This document shows, piece after piece, positions 13,190-18,484 of a stretch of 18,484 bases of DNA (within the stretch, counting starts at the first letter, position 1; every line of letters starts with the position of its first letter). The translations under genes were made by a program, and so were the position numbers. This DNA comes from Coriobacteriia bacterium (GTDB lineage Bacteria > Actinomycetota > Coriobacteriia > Anaerosomatales > SLCP01), in assembly GCA_007123455.1 (NCBI GenBank), contig SKKZ01000063.1:1-18484 (forward strand), written 5' to 3'. Under the pieces are notes generated by a model. It was not told the DNA's origin and did no database searches. It worked only from the letters and a program-made list of their open reading frames with translations.

Positions 13190-14379
13190 TGGAACCCCGA
13201 GACGTGTATCTGGATTACGCCGCCACGACCCCCGTGGACGAGCGCGTGGTCGAGGCGATGCTCCCGTACTACCGTGAGATCTGGGGCAACCCTAACAGTC
13301 TCTACCGCCGCGGACGTGATGCGTACTCGGCACTTGAGTCCGCGCGTGAACGTGTGGCTCAGTCGATCGGTGCGTCCCATCCCAACGAGGTCATCTTCAC
13401 CGCCGGGGGCACCGAATCGGACAATGCTGCGCTCATCGGTATCACGACGCGGGCGAAGCCTGACGGAGGACACGTCATCGTCTCTGCGTTCGAGCACCAT
13501 GCCGTACTCGAGCCGGGACACTTCCTCGAGAAGTCGGGATACGAGGTCACCTACCTCGCGCCGCGCTCCGCAGGCTACATCGACCCGGACGATCTGCGCG
13601 CTGCACTCAGGGACGACACGGTTCTCGTTTCCGTCATGCACGGCAACAACGAGATCGGCACGCTTCAGCCCGTAGCGGCGCTTTGCGAGGCCGCCCACGA
13701 GCGGGGAGCACTCTTTCACACCGATGCCGCGCAGACGCTCGGGAAGGTGCCGCTCGACGTCACCGGACTCGGAGTCGATGCTGCTTCGTTCTCGGGTCAC
13801 AAGATCTACGGCCCGAAGGGGAGCGGCGTTCTCTACCTGAAACGCGGTACTCCGTTCGCGCCGATGATGCGTGGTGGCGGACAGGAGTCCAAGAAGCGTT
13901 CCGGGACTCAGAACGTTGCCGGTGCAGTCGGCTTCGCTACGGCACTCGAACTGATGTGTGCCGAGATGCCCGGGGAGAGCCCGCGACTCGCTGCACTCCG
14001 TGAGCGGATAGTCACCGGTATCACCGGGACGATCGAGAACACCGTCGAGAGCGCGACGTATCCCGAGCGTCTGCCGAACATCGCACACCTGATAATCAAG
14101 GGTGTCGAGGGTGAGGCGATGCTACTTCAACTTGACGCGAAGGGGATCGCGGTCTCGACAGGCTCCGCATGCTCCTCGGGTAGTCTCGCTCCGAGTCACG
14201 TGCTGCTCTCGATCGGTTGTCCCGCTGAGTTGGCTCATGGTTCCGTGCGTATCTCGCTCGGTCGCTTCACGACCGACGAGGACGTCGAGTACTTTCTCGA
14301 GGTCTTCCCGCCGATCGTCGAGCGGTTGCGGTCGATGTCGCCCCTGTACGAGAAGATGTTCGGCTCGGCGTCCGCGTGA
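13189..14379 (+). CDS. iscS: Cysteine desulfurase (IscS/NifS type)
   Basis: The 396-residue protein is a PLP-dependent cysteine desulfurase that takes sulfur from L-cysteine as a persulfide and passes it to IscU for iron-sulfur clusters and to MnmA for tRNA thiolation. It shows VYLDYAATTP at the N-terminus, FTAGGTESDN (70-79), EHHAV (102-106), HTDAAQTLGK (177-186), SGHKIYGPKG with PLP-binding Lys205, SGTQNVAG (238-245), and the active-site loop STGSACSSGSLAPSHVL with Cys328. The C-terminal RISLGRFTTDEDV is also typical. The ATG overlaps the regulator stop by one base, with a gggagg site upstream. iscU follows after 50 nt and mnmA lies next to that, matching the two expected sulfur acceptors. 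Confidence 0.97.
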   Translation: MEPRDVYLDYAATTPVDERVVEAMLPYYREIWGNPNSLYRRGRDAYSALESARERVAQSIGASHPNEVIFTAGGTESDNAALIGITTRAKPDGGHVIVSAFEHHAVLEPGHFLEKSGYEVTYLAPRSAGYIDPDDLRAALRDDTVLVSVMHGNNEIGTLQPVAALCEAAHERGALFHTDAAQTLGKVPLDVTGLGVDAASFSGHKIYGPKGSGVLYLKRGTPFAPMMRGGGQESKKRSGTQNVAGAVGFATALELMCAEMPGESPRLAALRERIVTGITGTIENTVESATYPERLPNIAHLIIKGVEGEAMLLQLDAKGIAVSTGSACSSGSLAPSHVLLSIGCPAELAHGSVRISLGRFTTDEDVEYFLEVFPPIVERLRSMSPLYEKMFGSASA

Positions 14380-14429
14380 TGGAACGCGGCCCCGGAATCT
14401 GAGATCTCCATACGAGGAAGGGATCCCAC

Positions 14430-14897
14430 GTGCTCTACAGTGACAAGGTCATGGACCACTTCAACAATCCTCGCAACGTCGGCGTACTCGACGATCCGGA
14501 CGGGGTCGGCGAGGTGGGTAACCCTACCTGTGGCGACGTGATGAAGATTTCGATCAAGGTCGATAGTGATCGGATCGATGACATCCGTTTCCAGACTTTG
14601 GGGTGCGGTGCCGCGATCGCGACCAGTTCGATCGTGACCGAGATGGCACGTGGCATGTCGCTCGAGGAGGCGGTTGCCATCACGAAGAGACAGGTCGCAG
14701 ACGAGCTCGGCGGCCTGCCGCCTGCGAAGATGCACTGCAGCGTCCTTGCAACCGACGGATTGAAAAAGGCTGTCGACGACTATCTCGTCCGCAACGGCCG
14801 GGAGCCGATCGCCGCGGGCACCATCGCTCACGACGATCCGGACTTCGACCCGCATGCCGAGGAGCACGACGATGCCTGCGACGTGCCCGGGGAGTAG
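14430..14897 (+). CDS. iscU: Iron-sulfur cluster assembly scaffold protein IscU/NifU-like
   Basis: The 155-residue protein is the scaffold on which new Fe-S clusters are built from IscS sulfur. The three ligand cysteines are Cys34 (NPTCGD, with the adjacent Asp36), Cys59 (LGCGAAIATSS) and Cys103 (MHCSVLA). The segment LPPAKMHC corresponds to LPPVK in IscU, the site bound by the HscA chaperone. There is no zinc-type insertion between Cys59 and Cys103, so it is the IscU rather than the SufU type. The C-terminal 30 residues are acidic and include an extra Cys150. The GTG start has gaggaaggga about 7 nt upstream. No hscAB genes are seen in the window. mnmA follows 9 nt after the stop. Confidence 0.95.
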   Translation: MLYSDKVMDHFNNPRNVGVLDDPDGVGEVGNPTCGDVMKISIKVDSDRIDDIRFQTLGCGAAIATSSIVTEMARGMSLEEAVAITKRQVADELGGLPPAKMHCSVLATDGLKKAVDDYLVRNGREPIAAGTIAHDDPDFDPHAEEHDDACDVPGE

Positions 14898-14906
14898 CGT
14901 GTTCAC

Positions 14907-15950
14907 GTGACGGTCGTCTGGGTCGCGATGAGCGGCGGTGTCGACTCGTCAGTCGCTGCCGCGCGTCTTGTCAGTGAGGGACATCAGGTCACGGGCGTCA
15001 CGATGCGTCTCTTGCCCGAGGGTGACGAACCCGGTACATGCTGCTCGACCGACGCGGTCCGCGCTGCCCGTCGCGTGTGCGATCTACTCGGGATACCTCA
15101 CTTCACCCTCAATATGCACGAGGTCTTTCAAGCCGAGGTCATCGAGTGCTACGTGCGAGACTACGCGGCAGGACTCACGCCGAATCCTTGTATCGTTTGC
15201 AATGACCGCGTGAAGTTCGCCGCCCTCATCGCCCGTGCACGTGTCCACGGAGCCGAGGCGTTGGCGACGGGTCACTACGCCCGCATCCATCCGGATGACC
15301 GGGGTGAGCTCTGGCTGCGACGCGCGCGCGATCGCACGAAGGACCAGAGCTACTTCCTCTACCGGCTTACCGTCCCGGCCATCCGACACGTGCTCTTTCC
15401 ACTTGGAGGCTGCACCAAAGACGAGGTGCGAACCGAGGCCCGCAAGCTCGGCCTGCCGACTGCCGAGCGACCCGAGAGTCAGGAGACGTGTTTCGTCCCT
15501 GCTGACGCCGGCTCCTTCGTCGTGTCGCGGGCTCCCCGGGCGGGTGTACCCGGACCGATCGTCGATACGGAGGGCGAGCGGGTCGGTACGCACAGAGGAA
15601 TCGCCCGCTACACCATCGGACAGCGCAAGGGTCTCGGCGTGCCGGGCGGGCCGTGGTACGTCCGTGAGATCCGGACGGATACGGGAACGATCGTGGTGTC
15701 CCGGGGGACCCCATCACCGGTCACCACGATCGAACTGTGTGACACACTGTGGCGAGGCGCGGAGAACCAGCTGGTCGACGCGGTCGTCCGCTACCGTGCG
15801 CTTCCGGTGCCCGCACGGGTCTTCCGGACGGACACCGGAGTGACGGTCGAGCTCGAGCATGCGGTCGGTGGGGTGGCTCCGGGTCAGGCTGTCGTATGCT
15901 ACGACCATGACCGGGTAGTCGGCGGGGGAGTGGTGAGGGCGACACGATGA
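14907..15950 (+). CDS. mnmA: tRNA-specific 2-thiouridylase
   Basis: The 347-residue protein is MnmA (TrmU), which uses ATP and persulfide sulfur to thiolate uridine 34 in tRNAs for Lys, Glu and Gln. The N-terminal PP-loop is SGGVDSS (residues 9-15). The catalytic cysteines are Cys95 in GLTPNPCIVCN and Cys195 in SQETCFVP. TGHYARI, KDQSYFLYRL and GIARYTIGQRKGLG are also conserved, and the C-terminal beta-barrel part follows. The GTG start at 14907 gives the usual short stretch before the PP-loop; the ggggag site is about 12 nt upstream. Placement after iscS-iscU fits sulfur delivery straight from IscS, as known for Gram-positive paired desulfurase-MnmA systems. No tus genes are seen. It overlaps the next gene by 4 nt (ATGA). 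Confidence 0.97.
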   Translation: MTVVWVAMSGGVDSSVAAARLVSEGHQVTGVTMRLLPEGDEPGTCCSTDAVRAARRVCDLLGIPHFTLNMHEVFQAEVIECYVRDYAAGLTPNPCIVCNDRVKFAALIARARVHGAEALATGHYARIHPDDRGELWLRRARDRTKDQSYFLYRLTVPAIRHVLFPLGGCTKDEVRTEARKLGLPTAERPESQETCFVPADAGSFVVSRAPRAGVPGPIVDTEGERVGTHRGIARYTIGQRKGLGVPGGPWYVREIRTDTGTIVVSRGTPSPVTTIELCDTLWRGAENQLVDAVVRYRALPVPARVFRTDTGVTVELEHAVGGVAPGQAVVCYDHDRVVGGGVVRATR

Positions 15951-16744
15951 AGATAGATCTGCACATGCACACACCACGCTGCGGTCATGCCCAGGGTCAG
16001 CCGTTCGAGTATGTGGAGGCCGCACGACGTTCGGGTCTCGATACCATCGCGTTTACCGATCATCTCGCGTTGCCCGATGGTTACGACCCGCACGGGGCGT
16101 ACGCGATGCGTCCGGAGGAACTCGATGCATACGTGGCCGACATTCAGGAGATCGCGGCCGCATCCAGATCGCCCCGCGTCCTGCTCGGCATCGAGGCGGA
16201 CTGGGTGCCGAGCCACGTCGCAGAGACGGCACGCACGATCGCCTCACAACCTTTCGATGTCGTGCTGGGCTCGGTGCACTTCCTTGATGACTGGGCGTTT
16301 GATGATCCCGACCACATCGAAGAGTGGTCGTTGCGAGACGTTGCAGGTGCGTGGGACGAGTACTTCGAGACTCTGGTGCAGGCGGCATCGAGCGGACTCT
16401 TCGACGTCATGGCCCATCCCGATCTCGTCAAGAAGTTCGGTCACGTTCCGCCGGGCGACATGACGGCACTCTATGAGGACGTCGCCGCTGCGCTGGCCGA
16501 CGCCGGCGTAGCCGTCGAGGTCTCATCGGCGGGTCTCCGTAAGCCGTGTGCCGAGATCTACCCGTCTGAAGCGCTGCTTGCCGCGTTCAGGCGTGCGGGA
16601 GTGCCGGTGACGACGGCCTCGGATGCACACACGCCCGCCGAGGTGGGCGCGGGGCTGGATGAGGTGCGGGCCGCCGTGGCCCGGGCCGGATACGACGCCG
16701 TCGTCTACTTCGAGGCCAGGGAGATGCGGGAGGTGTCGCTGTGA
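15947..16744 (+). CDS. PHP-domain phosphoesterase, histidinol-phosphatase HisJ/HisK-like
   Basis: The 265-residue protein has a PHP metal-dependent phosphoesterase fold. Metal-binding residues visible are His6 and His8 (DLHMHT), Asp38-His39 (FTDH), Glu83 (GIEAD), His111 (GSVHFLDDWAFDDP), His157 (MAHPDLVKKFG) and Asp226/His228 (SDAHTP). The GSVH and AHPDL segments match the histidinol-phosphatase HisJ/HisK group, and EVSSAGLRKP followed by EIYPSEALL is also typical. No other histidine-synthesis gene is nearby, so a different phosphoester substrate is possible. The ATG overlaps mnmA by 4 nt, and its end overlaps the Nif3 gene by 4 nt, so it is part of the iron-sulfur operon. I leave the symbol blank because substrate cannot be told. 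Confidence 0.88.
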   Translation: MKIDLHMHTPRCGHAQGQPFEYVEAARRSGLDTIAFTDHLALPDGYDPHGAYAMRPEELDAYVADIQEIAAASRSPRVLLGIEADWVPSHVAETARTIASQPFDVVLGSVHFLDDWAFDDPDHIEEWSLRDVAGAWDEYFETLVQAASSGLFDVMAHPDLVKKFGHVPPGDMTALYEDVAAALADAGVAVEVSSAGLRKPCAEIYPSEALLAAFRRAGVPVTTASDAHTPAEVGAGLDEVRAAVARAGYDAVVYFEAREMREVSL

Positions 16745-17835
16745 ACACACGTGTTGCTGATGTGGTCGGGTCCGTGCACGAAGCATTCCCCCGGGAGTGG
16801 GCGGAGACCTGGGACAGGGTCGGCCTGCTCGCGGGCGATCCCGACGCTTCGGTATCCCGTGTGCTCGTCTCGCTCGATCCGACTCCGGAAGCCCTTGAAC
16901 GCGCTCGTGAGGCCGATGCCCAGGTACTGGTGACACACCATCCCGCGTTCCTGAAGCCTGCCGAGCGCATGATCCCGTCCGAGGCGGGAATCGTGTTCTC
17001 CGCGATCAGCGCAGGTATCGCCCTCGTCGCCGCGCACACGAACCTCGACCGCGCTCCGGCAGCCGCCGTGACGCTACCACGCCTGCTCGGGCTCGACCCC
17101 GGCACTCCACTTGAGAACGCCGACCTTCCGGTCTCCCTTGTGACCGTGTTCGTTCCGCCCTCGCACGAAGGCGAGGTTGCCGCGGCGATGTCGGATGCAG
17201 GAGCCGGACGGATCGGCGAGTATCGGGGTTGCTCCTTCACCACCTCCGGGACCGGCAGGTTCACCCCTTCTGCCGACAGCGATCCGTACACAGGTGACGC
17301 AGGCACGCCGAGTGCTGCCGATGAGTATCGCCTGGAGATGGTCGCACCCCGCCATCTCTGTGCCGCCGTCGTAGCCGCCGTGCGGGACGCTCACCCTTAC
17401 GAGGAGCCCCTCATCGTGACTGCTGATGCGACGATCGCTCGCGGGGACGCCCGCATGGGTCGTGTGACACACATGCCCGAACCCACGACGCTTCACGGGT
17501 TCGTCGCGCATGCTGCACGGATATTCGGGATCACACCCCGGGTATGGGGGAACCGGGATTCGGTCGTCTCGTCGGTCGCCACGGCCACCGGTTCGGCAGG
17601 CTCTCTTGTTCCCGCTGCGCTCAGGTCAGGTGTCGATGTCCTGCTCGCGGGTGAGGTGCGGTATCATGACGCGCAAGCTGCCGCCGGGTCGGGTCTGTGT
17701 GTCGTCGAGATCGGACACGATGTCTCGGAGTGGCCGCTCGTGCCTGTTCTCGCAGAGGCGGTCGTCCGCACACCCGGACTCGATCCGGGAGCGGTGCTGG
17801 TCGATCCTCCCGCGGCCGGCTGGTGGACCCCCTGA
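16741..17835 (+). CDS. Nif3-like dinuclear metal centre protein (DUF34 family)
   Basis: The 364-residue protein belongs to the Nif3/YqfO family, often labelled GTP cyclohydrolase I type 2 in databases, but with no agreed cellular role. Metal-binding positions seen are His66-His67 (VTHHPAFL), the HTNLD motif with Asp103, YHD (His309) and the closing GHDVSE with His326 and Glu330. Between the two halves lies the YqfO-type insertion domain, about residues 125-245, recognised by YRGCSFTTSGTGRFTP and AHPYEEP. The length matches YqfO-like long forms. The GTG start overlaps the PHP gene by 4 nt, with gggagg at 16728-16733. The following zinc-ribbon gene starts 11 nt after the stop, a pairing also known in actinobacteria. 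Confidence 0.93.
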   Translation: MNTRVADVVGSVHEAFPREWAETWDRVGLLAGDPDASVSRVLVSLDPTPEALERAREADAQVLVTHHPAFLKPAERMIPSEAGIVFSAISAGIALVAAHTNLDRAPAAAVTLPRLLGLDPGTPLENADLPVSLVTVFVPPSHEGEVAAAMSDAGAGRIGEYRGCSFTTSGTGRFTPSADSDPYTGDAGTPSAADEYRLEMVAPRHLCAAVVAAVRDAHPYEEPLIVTADATIARGDARMGRVTHMPEPTTLHGFVAHAARIFGITPRVWGNRDSVVSSVATATGSAGSLVPAALRSGVDVLLAGEVRYHDAQAAAGSGLCVVEIGHDVSEWPLVPVLAEAVVRTPGLDPGAVLVDPPAAGWWTP

Positions 17836-17846
17836 AGGAGTGTGTG

Positions 17847-18484
17847 ATGGAGCAACCTGCTGCACTGTTGGCCCTGCAAACGTGTGACCTCGAGACGCGG
17901 CGCGCGCAGAAGCTCCTCGAAGAGCTCCCCGAGAAGCGAGCCATTCTCGAGACGAGACACAAGGCGGAGGAAGTCCGTGAGCTCAGAGCCAAGGCCGAGG
18001 ACCTCGTACACCGCCTGGACCGTGCAATAACGGCGAACAACGACGAGGTGGCCCTGGTGGACGAGAAGATCGCCGCGGTCCAGGCGACTCTCGACAGCGG
18101 TGACGTGACCAATCCCAAAGAGGTCCACAACCTCTCGCGCGAAATGGACGCGCTCAAGCGCCGTGAGGACAAGCTCGACAACGAGACGATCTCGCTTATG
18201 GAGCGGGCTGAGAAAGCACGCGAGCAGGTGGCAAAGGTCGACGTGGCGCTCGAGCGCCTTTCGGCGCGCGAAGCTGAGCTCATCGCGCAGTACCGCGCGA
18301 AGGGCGGTAAGGTTCAGACGAGTCTCGAAGAACACAGGACGCAGCGTGAAGCACTGGCTACCTCGCTCGGCGAGGACCTGCTGAATCGCTACGAGACGAC
18401 CGCTGCGGCCAAGGGCGGCATCGGTGCTGCCCGGCTTCTCGACGTCACCTGCTCCGCTTGTCGGGTCGAACTGCCGACCGAGCG
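17847..18484 (+). CDS. Coiled-coil C4-type zinc-ribbon protein (partial, runs off the right edge)
   Basis: The frame is open from the ATG at 17847 to the last base, giving 212 residues without a stop; the end lies outside the window. An aggag site (17836-17840) precedes the ATG by 6 nt. Residues 1 to about 180 are strongly helical, with charged heptad-like stretches (for example LKRREDKLDNE), so a long coiled coil is expected. The segment TNPKEVHNLSREMDALKRR is typical of the DUF164/CdsZ group. At residues 202-205 CSAC gives the first cysteine pair of a C4 zinc ribbon; the second pair must lie beyond the window. In relatives this gene often follows a Nif3 gene, as here. Its function is not firmly known; links to RNA processing or cell division have been suggested. 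Confidence 0.85.
   Translation, partial: MEQPAALLALQTCDLETRRAQKLLEELPEKRAILETRHKAEEVRELRAKAEDLVHRLDRAITANNDEVALVDEKIAAVQATLDSGDVTNPKEVHNLSREMDALKRREDKLDNETISLMERAEKAREQVAKVDVALERLSAREAELIAQYRAKGGKVQTSLEEHRTQREALATSLGEDLLNRYETTAAAKGGIGAARLLDVTCSACRVELPTE

Noticed and set aside
12682..14088. A 468-residue open frame on the minus strand opposite the regulator and iscS
   Set aside because: It is fully antisense to two genes with clear catalytic motifs, has no recognisable protein family, and long antisense frames are common in high-GC DNA.
14401..14426. Short palindromes gagatctc and ggatcc before iscU
   Set aside because: They are short restriction-site-like words expected by chance, and they flank an ordinary ribosome-binding site.
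1..18484. CRISPR arrays, insertion sequences, attachment sites or a tRNA
   Set aside because: No spaced direct repeats, transposase, integrase, terminal inverted repeats or tRNA cloverleaf were seen by reading both strands.

Overview
This window is a dense, high-GC stretch of core bacterial chromosome. Every supported gene is on the + strand, there are many GTG starts, and neighbouring genes often overlap by 1-4 nt. I recognise 19 protein genes, two of them cut by the window ends (aroA at the left, a zinc-ribbon protein at the right), plus one protein I cannot identify. I see no mobile element, CRISPR array, rRNA or tRNA. Gene order (cmk-plsC-ispH-DUF512-der-plsY-gpsA, then an Rrf2-iscS-iscU operon) and base composition suggest a high-GC Gram-positive bacterium, perhaps an anaerobic Coriobacteriia-like actinobacterium. 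That placement is an inference from gene content.

Region 1 (1-7933) is a housekeeping cluster. It holds the 3' end of aroA (shikimate pathway), cmk (CMP kinase), plsC, ispH (last step of the MEP isoprenoid pathway), a PDZ plus FeS DUF512 protein of unknown function, der (ribosome-assembly GTPase), plsY, gpsA and rpe. gpsA, plsY and plsC give consecutive steps from dihydroxyacetone phosphate to phosphatidic acid; only the PlsX step is missing locally. Possible control elements are an extended -10 promoter inside inverted repeats before cmk and a hairpin before der.

Region 2 (7934-11657) is a complete riboflavin operon, ribD-ribE-ribBA-ribH. It is preceded by a textbook FMN riboswitch and ends in an 11-bp stem terminator. 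The 3' strand of the riboswitch P1 helix contains the ribD Shine-Dalgarno sequence. A competing hairpin would place that sequence in its loop, which points to control of translation initiation.

Region 3 (11658-12625) is a non-coding stretch with a long hairpin directly upstream of a 242-aa protein of unknown family.

Region 4 (12645-18484) is an iron-sulfur and tRNA-thiolation operon. It starts with a clear promoter and a palindromic putative operator, then encodes an IscR-type Rrf2 regulator with three candidate cluster cysteines, IscS, IscU, MnmA, a PHP-family phosphoesterase, a Nif3-family protein and the start of a coiled-coil C4 zinc-ribbon protein. IscS supplies sulfur to both IscU and MnmA, so the first four genes form a functional unit; the roles of the last three here are open. 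I did not find a clearly novel multi-gene system. The best leads are the unknown protein with its structured leader, the DUF512 protein, the PHP and Nif3 genes in the sulfur operon, and the riboswitch expression platform.
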